A stretch of DNA of 57,449 bases from an uncultured Spartobacteria bacterium (GCA_937919825.1 CALFPA010000024.1:1-57449); one strand, 5' to 3'; shown: positions 10,485 to 20,695, numbered from the stretch's first letter. The notes: generated by a model from the sequence alone, not told the origin. Made by a program: numbers and translations.

Positions 10485-10528
10485 TTTAACAAAACGCACC
10501 GGTCCGCACAGGGCCGGGGCCTGTTAAA
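10485..10528 (+). promoter_or_regulatory. Nested dyad/hairpin between dnaK and groES
   Basis: Outer arms TTTAACA (10485-10491) and TGTTAAA (10522-10528) enclose a GC-rich stem CCGGTCC-GCACA-GGGCCGG (10499-10517, one G-T pair). There is no long T-tract. It could be an operator, a leaky terminator or an mRNA processing site that separates dnaK from groESL. Confidence 0.45.
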
Positions 10529-10561
10529 AACAGAAACAAGAAAACAAAACACACACCAAAA

Positions 10562-10858
10562 ATGGCAAATCCCAACATCAAACCTCTCTCCGACCGCGTG
10601 CTCGTAAAGCCGCTCGAAGCCGAGGAGAAAAGCAAGGGCGGAATCATCATTCCCGACTCCGCTAAAGAAAAACCACAAGAAGCCCAAGTCGTAGCTCTCG
10701 GCACAGGCAAACGCGACGAAAACGGCAAACTCATCGAGTTCTCCGTCAAGGCCGGCGACAAAGTCCTCATCTCCAAATACGGCGGAACCGAGGTCAAAGT
10801 CGAAGGCGAAAGCTACCTCATCATGCGCGAGGACGACATCCTCGGCGTCATCGGCTAA
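10562..10858 (+). CDS. groES: Co-chaperonin GroES
   Basis: Heptameric lid of the GroEL cage. The protein has 98 residues, the usual length. Typical sequence: [32 protein letters not shown], which includes the mobile loop that binds GroEL, then [19 protein letters not shown] and the C-terminal [10 protein letters not shown]. It lies 43 bases before groEL in the standard groES-groEL order. The leader is AT-rich with no clear Shine-Dalgarno sequence. Confidence 0.98.
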   Translation: MANPNIKPLSDRVLVKPLEAEEKSKGGIIIPDSAKEKPQEAQVVALGTGKRDENGKLIEFSVKAGDKVLISKYGGTEVKVEGESYLIMREDDILGVIG

Positions 10859-10883
10859 TCGAAACTCAATACTTAATTCTTAA

Positions 10884-12542
<1,659 letters not shown>

Positions 12543-12582
12543 GTCCAGCCAATCAGGCCTAATAAAGCCAAACTCAACAACT

Positions 12583-12617
12583 CAGCCGGGTTCGCAAGAA
12601 CCCGGCTGTTTTGTTAT
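12583..12617 (+). terminator. Rho-independent terminator of groESL
   Basis: A perfect 11-base stem CAGCCGGGTTC / GAACCCGGCTG (12583-12593 and 12598-12608) with a GCAA tetraloop, followed by TTTTGTTATT. It lies 40 bases after the groEL stop. Confidence 0.92.
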
Positions 12618-12642
12618 TGTAGAAAGAAAGGAAGAAGCAAAG

Positions 12643-12673
12643 ACGCGCGCCCGCAACTTTTTGGGCGGCGCGT
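12643..12673. other. GC-rich hairpin before the repeat-protein gene
   Basis: Arms ACGCGCGCCC (12643-12652) and GGGCGGCGCGT (12663-12673) can pair with one bulge around a 10-base loop. It sits about 45 bases before the next start codon, so it may lie in that gene's leader or be a second barrier to read-through from groEL. Confidence 0.35.
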
Positions 12674-12718
12674 TGTTCAACCTCCTGATATGAAATTCTG
12701 ACACCTTCGCCGCTTTGC

Positions 12719-14119
12719 ATGAAAAAGACCCTCTTCTTTCTTCTCTTCTGCGGGTTGGGATTTTGCGCGGGCTACCTCGCGGGAATCCCGTTTTCCAAAA
12801 CCTCCGCCTCCATCGTTTCCGGAATGCAAGGAAACCCGGAAAATGTCGAAAATCTCGGCCACAAAGCCATTCCCCTGACTCCGCAGAAGGACACACCAGA
12901 AGCAAAGCGGCCTGCCAAGGTTTCGCAACCACCCCGGTCTGCCCCGCCATCAAATCCAGCCAACGAAATCGCGAAACTCTCGCTCCCTGAGGTTCAAGCC
13001 CGCTTGCAGGCGATGGATGGGATGGTGGTGTCGGCAGACACCGAGGAGATGGAGCAACTTTTGGTGAACCGCTGGTCCAAGCTCGATCCAATCGGCGCGT
13101 CTCAATTTGCCGCCGACGCAGTCGCCCAGGGAGGAAATCCACGGCTTTTGCAAACCGCCTCCGCCGCTTGGGCAAAAACCGACCCGGCTGGCGCGGCCCA
13201 ATGGGCCGCAAACCTCGACTCCCCGCTCGCGAGGGACACGGCGATCGGGCAGATTTTCAACACTTGGTCATCCACTGACCCCATGCTGGCGTCCGGAGCC
13301 ATCAATGCACTGCCTTTGGGCTCCGCACAGACAGTGGCAACCACCGCCGTGGCGAAAAATTTTATCAAAGGAAACCCGGATGCCGCTTTGAATTGGGCCG
13401 AGGGGCTCACAGGCCCGCTCCAAGTGGCCGCAACACGTGAGATTGTGAACAATTGGTCCGTCGCCGATCCCGGGGCAACCGCTGCGTGGATTTTGCAACA
13501 ACCATCCCAGCAGACACGCAACGAAGCTATGCGCCAACTCGCGGGAAATTGGGTGGCTCGCGATCCCGGCACCGCCTTCGACTATGCGCAGAGTATTTCC
13601 GACCCAAGCCTGCGCACGGAGTTTATGCAATCCGCCATGCAGAGGTTTTCCAGCATGGATCCCTTGGCGGCGGCCAACTGGCTGTCGAGCGAGCCCGCAA
13701 GGCCGCATGCGGACGCCTTGGTGGGTGGAGTTTCCTCGCGCTGGGCGGCCTTCGATCCTGGGGCCGCATCAAATTGGGCCGCGTCCTTCGCTAATCCCGC
13801 GCTCCGCAACCAAGCCATCTACGCGGTCTCGACCTCATGGGCTCAGTCCAACCCCGCCGCGGCGGCACAATGGATTGGCTCCATCGGGGAGGCTAAATCA
13901 CGCGACACCGCCACGGCCGCATTCAGTATTCAGATGGCCAAGTCGGACCCGGCCAACGCCGCCCAGTGGGCCACAAGAATTTCCGATCCCGCCAGGCGAA
14001 GCAGCTCCATACAACGCATCGTGGGAGATTGGAAAAAAACCGATCCCAACGCCGCAAGACTCTTCGTCCAATCCTCCAACGCCCTGCCAGCGGATTTGAA
14101 GCAGCGGCTCCTGCGCTGA
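12719..14119 (+). CDS. Exported helical-repeat protein with about 11 WxxxDPxxA units
   Basis: Protein of 466 residues with an N-terminal membrane anchor or signal (LFFLLFCGLGFCAGYLAG), a Pro/Lys-rich linker to about residue 85, then about eleven repeats of 31-34 residues. Each repeat has W-x3-DP-x-A-A-x-W-A followed by a P-x2-R-x3 turn, for example WAKTDPAGAAQWAANL and WAAFDPGAASNWAASF. The pattern predicts paired helices stacked into a solenoid. I know such repeats from Verrucomicrobia proteins without an assigned function, and infer a periplasmic binding or scaffold role. It is flanked by hairpins and appears to be a single-gene unit. Confidence 0.75.
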   Translation: MKKTLFFLLFCGLGFCAGYLAGIPFSKTSASIVSGMQGNPENVENLGHKAIPLTPQKDTPEAKRPAKVSQPPRSAPPSNPANEIAKLSLPEVQARLQAMDGMVVSADTEEMEQLLVNRWSKLDPIGASQFAADAVAQGGNPRLLQTASAAWAKTDPAGAAQWAANLDSPLARDTAIGQIFNTWSSTDPMLASGAINALPLGSAQTVATTAVAKNFIKGNPDAALNWAEGLTGPLQVAATREIVNNWSVADPGATAAWILQQPSQQTRNEAMRQLAGNWVARDPGTAFDYAQSISDPSLRTEFMQSAMQRFSSMDPLAAANWLSSEPARPHADALVGGVSSRWAAFDPGAASNWAASFANPALRNQAIYAVSTSWAQSNPAAAAQWIGSIGEAKSRDTATAAFSIQMAKSDPANAAQWATRISDPARRSSSIQRIVGDWKKTDPNAARLFVQSSNALPADLKQRLLR

Positions 14120-14194
14120 CAGGCGCGCCGAGCTCTGCCCTTTGGTTTTCGAGCCGGCCTGCGAGCGCGCGCCAGAACACCCAAGGGCGCGTCT

Positions 14195-14230
14195 CTCCCC
14201 GAGACCCTTCGTGTAAGAACGCTCGGGGAG
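14195..14230 (+). terminator. Hairpin after the repeat-protein gene
   Basis: Arms CTCCCCGAG (14195-14203) and CTCGGGGAG (14222-14230) form a perfect 9-base stem with an 18-base loop. No T-tract follows, so it is only a possible terminator. It lies about 30 bases before the next gene. Confidence 0.45.
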
Positions 14231-14261
14231 CGGCAAGAATTTATTTGAAAACCTTCATTTG

Positions 14262-15539
14262 ATGGTTGATTATCAGCCAATGATCGACCGACATCTTTAT
14301 TTCACTTGCCATGCCGCACTGGGAGATACACCGGTTGTTTTGCTGGCTGGGGCGAGGCAGACCGGCAAGAGCACGCTGGCGAAGCAGTTGGCTGGTTCGT
14401 TGCAAGAGGCGATGCCATTTTTGACATTGGATGACCCAGCGACCTTGGGTGCGGCCAAGCGTGGCCCGGATGCGTTTTTGGAGGATGCGGGAACGCGGTG
14501 TTTAATCGATGAGGTGCAACGGGCACCCGAACTTTTCTTGCCGATGAAGAAGCGAGTGGATGCCGAGCGACTGCCCGGACGGTATTTGCTGACGGGGTCG
14601 GCAAATGTGCTCACGCTGCCCAAAATCGCAGATTCGCTGGCGGGTCGCATGGAGGTGCAGGTGCTGTGGCCTTTTTCACAAGGGGAACTCGATGGCAGGC
14701 CGGAGGGTTTTGTGGATGCGTGCTTTGGTGCTCCGGAAGCCCTATCGTCGGAGATCGTGGATTGGCCCGAATTTCTCGAGCGGGTGGCCCGAGGCGGCTA
14801 TCCCGAGGTGGTTCAACGAACCCAAGCGGATCGACGACGCGCATGGTGGGAGGCCTACCTGAAAACGCTTCTGGAGCGGGATGTGAGGGATTTGGCGAAC
14901 ATCGAGGGCCTGCATGAATTGCCGCGCCTGCTGAACATCCTCGCCGCACGCACCGGAGGATTGCAGAATTTTGCCGAGGTGGGCCGACTCGCTGGCATTA
15001 GCACGAGCACGCTCAAGCGTTATGTCGCGTTGCTGCGGGCATTGTATCTCCATCTCGAAATTCCGGGCTGGCACAGAAATCTCGAAAAGAGACTCATCAA
15101 AGCACCAAAGACCTACCTCAACGACTCCGGCCTGGCCTGCCACTTGCGGGGAGTGGATGCCAAAGCCCTCGCGGAGGACCGCAACCGCGCCGGCGCTGTG
15201 GTGGAAAATTTTGTGGCGATGGAATTGGTGAAGCAGATTTCCTGGAGCAAGACGCGCCCGACGCTCCACCACTTCCGCGATGTCACAGGGAACGAAGTGG
15301 ATTTCGTGATGGAGGCTCCGGATGGTCGAATCGTCGGCATCGAGGTGAAATGCTCCTCCGACCTCGGAAGCCGCGACTGGCGTGGATTGCAGACCCTCGC
15401 CGCGGTGGCAGGAAGGGATTTCGTGCGAGGGATCATTCTCTACACGGGACAGCAGCGCCTTGCGTCAGGAAAAAACCTGCTCGCCCTCCCGCTCGCCAGC
15501 CTCTGGAAAACTCCCATGTCAGAGACAAAAACAAACTGA
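14262..15539 (+). CDS. AAA_14/DUF4143 ATPase
   Basis: Stand-alone ATPase of 425 residues of the common AAA_14 plus DUF4143 architecture. The Walker A motif is LLAGARQTGKSTLAKQ, with LTLDDP after it. The Walker B region is LIDEVQRAPELF, and the sensor-like motif is YLLTGSANVLTLP. A winged-helix-like middle follows (IEGLHELPRLLNILAARTGG). The C-terminus resembles a PD-(D/E)xK fold (GNEVDFVME...IVGIEVKCSS). The ATG at 14262 is preferred to the TTG directly before it. Family function is unknown; a link to defence or mobile DNA is often suspected. No partner gene is adjacent. Confidence 0.88.
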   Translation: MVDYQPMIDRHLYFTCHAALGDTPVVLLAGARQTGKSTLAKQLAGSLQEAMPFLTLDDPATLGAAKRGPDAFLEDAGTRCLIDEVQRAPELFLPMKKRVDAERLPGRYLLTGSANVLTLPKIADSLAGRMEVQVLWPFSQGELDGRPEGFVDACFGAPEALSSEIVDWPEFLERVARGGYPEVVQRTQADRRRAWWEAYLKTLLERDVRDLANIEGLHELPRLLNILAARTGGLQNFAEVGRLAGISTSTLKRYVALLRALYLHLEIPGWHRNLEKRLIKAPKTYLNDSGLACHLRGVDAKALAEDRNRAGAVVENFVAMELVKQISWSKTRPTLHHFRDVTGNEVDFVMEAPDGRIVGIEVKCSSDLGSRDWRGLQTLAAVAGRDFVRGIILYTGQQRLASGKNLLALPLASLWKTPMSETKTN

Positions 15540-15833
15540 TTCTTCAACCTTGCGGTTCCTTTGACACGCTCGCAGCGGCAGGCATTCGGTTTCCGTTCGC
15601 CGGAATGACCGCCGCCATTCTGCAAGGATTCCCCGCCACCACTTTGAATACCGATAATTGGCTGGAGTTGCCGGAACGCCAGTAAGGCATTTGAGAGGTT
15701 CTTTTTGGCCTTAGCGGCGCAATTCATTGATTGCGCCATTACGATAGCCATGTCGGTTGGGGAGCTTGGTTATGCCTTGCCGCTTGCCATCGCGGCGGCT
15801 CGGGGTTTTTCTAGCGCGCTCACTCCAAAAATC
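15540..15833. promoter_or_regulatory. Intergenic region upstream of transketolase, with hairpin
   Basis: No credible gene: the transketolase frame stays open through part of it, but those residues do not fit the family. A perfect 8-base inverted repeat GGCGCAAT-TCATTG-ATTGCGCC lies at 15716-15737, about 100 bases before the start. It may be an operator or leader hairpin. I could not assign a promoter. Confidence 0.35.
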
Positions 15834-17816
15834 ATGAACCTCGATACCACCTCTCTCGAACTCGCCGCCCGCGATGCACGCGGTCTGGCCATGGATGCCG
15901 TTGCCAAATGCAAATCCGGCCACCTCGGTCTCCCGCTTGGAGCTGCCGACATCGGCGCCGCGCTCTTCGGAGCGTCCATGTCCTTCCATCCCGCCGATCC
16001 TCGCTGGCTCAACCGCGACCGCTTTGTCCTCTCCGCAGGCCACGGCAGCATGTTCCTTTACGGCTGGCTACACCTCGCGGGCTACGGCGTGTCGTTGGAT
16101 GATCTGAAAAATTTCCGCCAACTCCACAGCATCACGCCGGGCCATCCAGAGTTTCACGAAACACCAGGCGTCGAGGCGACCACCGGCCCGCTTGGGCAGG
16201 GCGTATCGAACGCCGTGGGTTTTGCGATTTCCGGCAAGATGAGCGAGGCGCGTTTCAACACACCGACGCACCGGATTTTCGACCACCATGTCATTGCGCT
16301 CGCTGGTGACGGTTGTTTGCAGGAAGGCGTGGCCCAGGAGGCCAGCGCGCTCGCCGGCCACCTCGGTCTCGACAACCTCATTCTCATTTTTGATTCCAAC
16401 AATGTGACGCTCGACGCCATGGCGCCTGTGTCGCAGAGCGAGGACACCGCCGCGCGCTATGTGGCCCTTGGCTGGGATGTCCAGCAGATCGACGGTCACA
16501 ATCTCTCGGAAATTGCCAACGCCGTTGCCAAGGCGAAGGCCGCCACCAGCGGAAAGCCTCAATTCATCGTCGCCAAGACGATCATTGGAAAAGGCATCGC
16601 CGAAGTGTGCGGCACGAACAAGGCCCACGGCGAAGCCGGCGTGAAATTCGTCGCGGAATCCCGCAAGGCGCTTGGCCTGCCCGAGGAGACCTTTTTTGTG
16701 GCGCCGGAGACGAAAACCTATTTCGAAAAACACCGCGCGACCCTTGTAGCAGCCCATTCCGCTTGGGAAAAAACCTACTCCGCCTGGCGCTCCGACAACG
16801 CTGAACTCGCCAAGGAACTCGACGACGCCATCGAGTGCAAAGTGCCCGACCTGCTCGCCGCCATCCCTCCATTCGATCCGGCGGTGAACATCGCCACGCG
16901 CAAAGCCGGCTCCGATGTGCTCCAGCCCATTTGCGCCGCCATGCCGCTTGTAACCAGCGGCAGCGCGGATTTGCACGGCTCGACGCTGAACTACATCAAG
17001 GACGGCGGCGACTTCAACCGCCAGAACCGCTCCGGCCGCAATCTGCACTTCGGCATTCGCGAGCACGCCATGTGCGGCATCATGAATGGCATCGCCTACG
17101 ACGGCATCTTCCGCGCGAGCGGCGCGACTTTCCTCGTCTTCAGCGACTACGGCCGCCCCTCGATTCGCGTCGCCGCATTGTCGAAACTCCCGACCGTATA
17201 CATCTTCACACACGACTCCGTCGGTGTGGGCGAAGACGGCCCGACGCACGAGCCTGTGGAAACCGTGGCCGCTCTCCGAGCCATTCCCGGCCTCGATGTG
17301 ATTCGTCCCGCCGATCCCGAGGAAACCGCCGGTGCGTTTGCCGCTGCGTTCCAGAAAAATGACGGCCCCACGATGCTGGTTCTCTGCCGCCAAAACATCC
17401 CGACGCTCAATGCCATTCCACTCCAGGAGCGGCGCGAGGGCGTTCTTCGCGGCGGCTACATCGCCAAAAAAGAAACCGCGAAACTCGAGACAATCCTTCT
17501 CGCAACGGGCAGTGAACTCCAACACGCCCTCAAAGCCGCCGACGAACTCGGCGCAGGAACTCGCGTTGTCTCGATGCCATGCTTCGAGCGCTTCGAGCGC
17601 CAGAGCGCCGACTACAAAGAAAGCGTCCTGCCGAAATCCTGCCGCAAACGCGTCTCGATCGAAGCTGGCATTTCCGATCCGTGGTTCCGATATGTCGGCC
17701 TCGATGGAAAAGCTGTCGCCATCGACCGCTTCGGCCTCAGCGCGCCTGGAAATATCGTGATGGAACAACTCGGCATGACCGCCGCCAAGGTGATCGAAGC
17801 CGCGAAGTCGCTTTGA
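15834..17816 (+). CDS. tkt: Transketolase
   Basis: Thiamine-diphosphate enzyme that moves two-carbon units between sugar phosphates in the pentose phosphate pathway. Length 660, normal. Motifs in order: [49 protein letters not shown], the ThDP motif [16 protein letters not shown]...[25 protein letters not shown] with the catalytic Glu, and [17 protein letters not shown]. The start at 15834 ([17 protein letters not shown]) is chosen because the family begins there. It stands alone; a palindromic repeat follows 25 bases after its stop. Confidence 0.96.
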   Translation: MNLDTTSLELAARDARGLAMDAVAKCKSGHLGLPLGAADIGAALFGASMSFHPADPRWLNRDRFVLSAGHGSMFLYGWLHLAGYGVSLDDLKNFRQLHSITPGHPEFHETPGVEATTGPLGQGVSNAVGFAISGKMSEARFNTPTHRIFDHHVIALAGDGCLQEGVAQEASALAGHLGLDNLILIFDSNNVTLDAMAPVSQSEDTAARYVALGWDVQQIDGHNLSEIANAVAKAKAATSGKPQFIVAKTIIGKGIAEVCGTNKAHGEAGVKFVAESRKALGLPEETFFVAPETKTYFEKHRATLVAAHSAWEKTYSAWRSDNAELAKELDDAIECKVPDLLAAIPPFDPAVNIATRKAGSDVLQPICAAMPLVTSGSADLHGSTLNYIKDGGDFNRQNRSGRNLHFGIREHAMCGIMNGIAYDGIFRASGATFLVFSDYGRPSIRVAALSKLPTVYIFTHDSVGVGEDGPTHEPVETVAALRAIPGLDVIRPADPEETAGAFAAAFQKNDGPTMLVLCRQNIPTLNAIPLQERREGVLRGGYIAKKETAKLETILLATGSELQHALKAADELGAGTRVVSMPCFERFERQSADYKESVLPKSCRKRVSIEAGISDPWFRYVGLDGKAVAIDRFGLSAPGNIVMEQLGMTAAKVIEAAKSL

Positions 17817-17840
17817 GAATAGTCCACCCGACGCTCTTTA

Positions 17841-17916
17841 AGGAGGGCTCTGCTTGTCAGAGCCGCAACAGTCAGGTTGCGAAAGCCGCCGCTATCCTTA
17901 CAAGCAGGCCCCTCCT
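17841..17916. repeat. 76-bp AGGAGGG palindromic element, copy 1
   Basis: Arms of about 20 bases (17841-17862 and 17896-17916), starting AGGAGGG and ending CCCCTCCT with CTTGTCAG/CTTACAAG inside, surround a loop containing TTGCGAAAGCC. A second copy of exactly the same length lies at 51352-51427. Stem bases vary in both arms while pairing is mostly kept. It is probably a REP-like dispersed hairpin. Confidence 0.82.
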
Positions 17917-17943
17917 GAGTTTCCGCAAAGTCTCTTTTTTGGC

Positions 17944-18672
17944 ATGCCCTCGTTGAACGACCGCGAGATGGTTCGGCGCAAGGCCGAGGAATTCGAAGGC
18001 GCGAGCCTGCGCGAAATCCTCGCTTGGGCCTGGGAGACTTTCGGCGAGCGCGCGGCGTTCGGCACGAGCTTTCAAGGCGCGGGCCTCGTCGCCATGCACA
18101 CCGCCTACACCAACGGATTCCGCTTCCCGGTTTTCACCATCGACACCGGCCTTCTCTTCCCCGAAACGCTCGAATTGAAAACCCAAATCGAATCCCGTTT
18201 GGGCATCTCGATTGAATCCCTGCATCCCGAGCAAACCGTCGCCGAGCAGGCTGCCGAACTCGGTCCCGAGCTTTGGAAAACTAAGCCCGACCTGTGCTGT
18301 TCGCTCCGAAAGGTCATTCCTCTCCAAAAAAAACTCGCCACGCTCGATGTCTGGATCACCGGTCTTCGCCGCCAGCAAAACGACACGCGAGAGAACACCC
18401 GCATCGTCGAGCTTTACCACTTCGATGTCCTCCGCGACCGCTACATCATCAAATTGAATCCCATGGCCTCATGGTCCCGCGACCAAGTCCAGGCCTACAT
18501 CCGCGAGCACGACCTCCCCGTCAACGCCCTAGCCGCGCGCGGCTACCGCTCGATCGGTTGCCAACCCTGCACACGCCCTGTGGCCGACGGCGAAAGCGAG
18601 CGCGCCGGCCGCTGGACCGGCTTCGACAAAAGCGAATGCGGCATCCACACCTTCCTCGGGAACAACATTTGA
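17944..18672 (+). CDS. cysH: Adenylyl-sulfate (APS) reductase, Fe-S type CysH
   Basis: Assimilatory sulfate reduction: reduces APS to sulfite with thioredoxin as donor. The protein has 242 residues. SFQGAGLVAMH and the FTIDTGLLFPET block belong to the PAPS/APS reductase fold. Cys118-Cys119 (PDLCCSLRK) and Cys206/Cys209 (GCQPC) are the four [4Fe-4S] ligands that mark the APS-using type, and Cys232 in ECGIH is the catalytic cysteine. The ATG at 17944 is chosen: an upstream TTG at 17854 would put the palindromic repeat inside the coding region and add 30 residues that do not fit. No other sulfate genes are nearby. Confidence 0.93.
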   Translation: MPSLNDREMVRRKAEEFEGASLREILAWAWETFGERAAFGTSFQGAGLVAMHTAYTNGFRFPVFTIDTGLLFPETLELKTQIESRLGISIESLHPEQTVAEQAAELGPELWKTKPDLCCSLRKVIPLQKKLATLDVWITGLRRQQNDTRENTRIVELYHFDVLRDRYIIKLNPMASWSRDQVQAYIREHDLPVNALAARGYRSIGCQPCTRPVADGESERAGRWTGFDKSECGIHTFLGNNI

Positions 18673-18684
18673 CGCCGACTGAGG

Positions 18685-18802
18685 GATTGACCACAGAGGA
18701 CACAGAGAGCACAGAGAATTTCTAACGGAATTGTTTTATGCGAAATTCCTCCCTCAAAGCTCTTCTCCCCTCCGTGTGCTCTGTGTCCTCTGTGGTCAAT
18801 TC
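18685..18802. repeat. CACAGAG-type palindromic element, copy 2
   Basis: Left arm 18685-18720 starts GATTGACCACAGAG; right arm 18770-18802 ends CTCTGTGGTCAATTC, its near reverse complement. It begins 12 bases after the cysH stop and ends 6 bases before the next start, so it fills the whole intergenic space. Confidence 0.8.
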
Positions 18803-18808
18803 TTCTAA

Positions 18809-19483
18809 ATGATCCTCGAGCTGCTGGAATGGATCGCGACGCCTTGTCCCTGGTCCGCACGAACGAACAGGCTTCTCGCCGCTCAGATTGGCATTCGCCA
18901 TCGCGCGAAACGCTGCCGAGCGGCTTGGAATGGTCATCTGGAGGCATGTAGAAAATTTGTCGCAGACTCTGTTGGCGCACTGCCCGCCGACGAAAACCTC
19001 GTGATTCTCGGGAGCGGACACTTGAATGATTTCGACCTCCAATTTCTCCTGCGACGCTTTCAAAAAATCACGCTCGTCGATGCGGTCCACCCGATCGAAA
19101 TTCAAATCCAAGCGAGTCTTTCCCGAGGCCGCCTTCGCCTGATCGCGACCGATCTCTCCAGCCCCAGCGCCGAGATCGAGGATTTGGTCTCGCGTTCGAG
19201 TTGGTCCATTTCAAGCTGCCTGTTTTCCCAGCTCCCGCTCTTTTCCAATGAGGACTCCCCCACCCTCTTCGATCGACACCTTGCGCTGTTGCGAAAATCT
19301 CCCCGCGCTGTGCTCATCACCGATGTTGCGAAACGCCTCGGTTCGGGTCCTTGGCAATCATTGATCGAAAACCATCCCCTCCCCCACCCCGCCGCCGAGT
19401 GGCTGTGGACGATTGCTCCAGCGGGCGAGTCCGGGCCGCTGGTCGAAGAACGACTTGTTCACGCTTTCGTGATGAACGGTTGA
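18809..19483 (+). CDS. Putative SAM-binding Rossmann-fold protein
   Basis: Protein of 224 residues not assigned to a named family. A possible class I methyltransferase motif is seen at LVILGSGHLNDFDLQFLLRR (about 64-83), followed by KITLVDAVHP as the acidic beta-2 end. The C-terminal half has RAVLITDVAKRLG and a final HAFVMNG. The N-terminus contains several Cys and Arg residues (TPCPWSARTNR). The start lies right after a palindromic element, so its promoter must lie in the repeat or the gene is read through from cysH. Function unknown. Confidence 0.6.
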   Translation: MILELLEWIATPCPWSARTNRLLAAQIGIRHRAKRCRAAWNGHLEACRKFVADSVGALPADENLVILGSGHLNDFDLQFLLRRFQKITLVDAVHPIEIQIQASLSRGRLRLIATDLSSPSAEIEDLVSRSSWSISSCLFSQLPLFSNEDSPTLFDRHLALLRKSPRAVLITDVAKRLGSGPWQSLIENHPLPHPAAEWLWTIAPAGESGPLVEERLVHAFVMNG

Positions 19484-19569
19484 CCTGTGAATAAGTTTTC
19501 GCTGGTTTTTCACATAAAGTCAGGAAAAGTGTTGGCGCGACTAATAAAAACACAAAATAATATCATTAA

Positions 19570-19899
19570 ATGGGTTACATATATCTAGCTATTGCGGTTC
19601 TTGCTGAGGTGGCGGGAACATCGCTACTTAAAGCCACCGAGGTGTTTACCAAGCTGGTGCCAACGGCGATCGTTCTTATCGCCTACGGGTTGGCTTTTTG
19701 GATGTTATCTTTGTCTTTGAAAACCATGGCCGTGGCGATTGTCTATGCGCTTTGGTGCGGCGCGGGGATTGTGCTCATAGCCGTTATTGGCTGGTTTGTT
19801 CTCAAGCAACAACTGGATATTCCTGCACTGATCGGGATTGGTTTGATTTTAGCTGGGGTGGTCGTGATCAACCTCTTTTCCTCTTCGGTCCGTCATTAA
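19570..19899 (+). CDS. Small multidrug resistance (SMR) family transporter
   Basis: Inner-membrane proton-coupled exporter of the EmrE/Qac/Gdx family, 109 residues with four membrane helices. The essential acidic residue is Glu13 in AVLAEVAGTSLLK (EmrE Glu14). The second signature is VYALWCGAGIVLIAVIGWF. The exported compound (guanidinium or cationic drugs) cannot be told from the sequence alone. The gene and its 86-base leader are clearly more AT-rich than the neighbours, and codons often end in T or A, which may mean acquisition by transfer. A weak promoter (TTGGCG at 19532, AATAAT at 19556) precedes it. Confidence 0.9.
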   Translation: MGYIYLAIAVLAEVAGTSLLKATEVFTKLVPTAIVLIAYGLAFWMLSLSLKTMAVAIVYALWCGAGIVLIAVIGWFVLKQQLDIPALIGIGLILAGVVVINLFSSSVRH

Positions 19900-19924
19900 C
19901 AATTCCCCTCCCCCACCCTACCCA

Positions 19925-20695
19925 ATGAGCGCGGAATATTTTTCGGCTGGATCCTCGGACTACGCGAGATACCGCCCGCGTTATCCTGAGGATTGGTTCG
20001 ATTGGCTTGCTGCTCAGTGTGCCGAGCGGAGTTTGGCATGGGATTGCGCCTGCGGGAGTGGTCAAGCCACCGAGGAATTGGCGCGGAGGTTTGAAAAAGT
20101 CATCGCGACCGATGCCAGCGCCGCCCAACTGCAAAACGCTCCCCTCCTCCCCAATGTCGAATGGAGATTGGCTTCCGGCGAAGCGAGTGGATTGGGGGCC
20201 GGTCGCGTGGATTTGGTAACGGTGGCCCAAGCTCTCCACTGGCTGGACCTGCCGAGGTTTTTGCAAGAATGCTACCGCGTTTTGAAGCCCGAGGGGATTA
20301 TCGCGGTCTGGGGATATGGCATTGCGAGTCTGAGTCACCCATCGGCCAACCAGATTTTCCAGGATTTCTATCACGGGGTGGTTGGCGAATATTGGCCGAA
20401 GGAACGGCGGATGGTCGAAGAGGGCTATGCAGGCATCGATTTTCCATTTCAAGAAATCCCGGTGTCGGCCTTTGAGATGGTGCAATCTTGGGATGTCGAG
20501 CATCTCGCGGGATACTGCTCGAGCTGGTCCGCCACGGACCGCTACCGCAAGGCAACGGGCCACGATCCGATCCCCGAGTTGAGGGCGAAACTAACGCGAG
20601 AACTCGGTTCTGCACCCACTGAAATCCGCTGGCCGTTTTTCGCTAGAGTCGGCCGAATGTTCCATGTGGAACAAAACGCAGAAGAAGAAAATTAA
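19925..20695 (+). CDS. Class I SAM-dependent methyltransferase
   Basis: Cytoplasmic methyltransferase of 256 residues. Motif I is LAWDCACGSGQATEELA, motif II ends at VIATDASAAQL, and VAQALHWLDLPRFL is the post-motif of the trans-aconitate/Crg1-type group. The substrate is probably a small molecule. The family usually ends near the IRWPFFARVGR block; here about 13 more residues (MFHVEQNAEEEN) are encoded by a parS-like palindrome and the start of a repeat. So the 3' end seems to have been altered by those elements. It follows the SMR gene by 25 bases. Confidence 0.87.
   Translation: MSAEYFSAGSSDYARYRPRYPEDWFDWLAAQCAERSLAWDCACGSGQATEELARRFEKVIATDASAAQLQNAPLLPNVEWRLASGEASGLGAGRVDLVTVAQALHWLDLPRFLQECYRVLKPEGIIAVWGYGIASLSHPSANQIFQDFYHGVVGEYWPKERRMVEEGYAGIDFPFQEIPVSAFEMVQSWDVEHLAGYCSSWSATDRYRKATGHDPIPELRAKLTRELGSAPTEIRWPFFARVGRMFHVEQNAEEEN
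20658..20673. other. parS-like site 1
   Basis: TGTTCCATGTGGAACA differs by one central base from the ParB-binding parS sequence TGTTCCACGTGGAACA known from Pseudomonas. It lies in the last codons of the methyltransferase gene. An identical 16-mer occurs about 800 bases downstream. No parA or parB gene is in the window. Confidence 0.55.

Noticed and set aside
15705-15833. N-terminal extension of transketolase from 15705
   Set aside because: The extra residues do not resemble the family; the ATG at 15834 gives a standard N-terminus.
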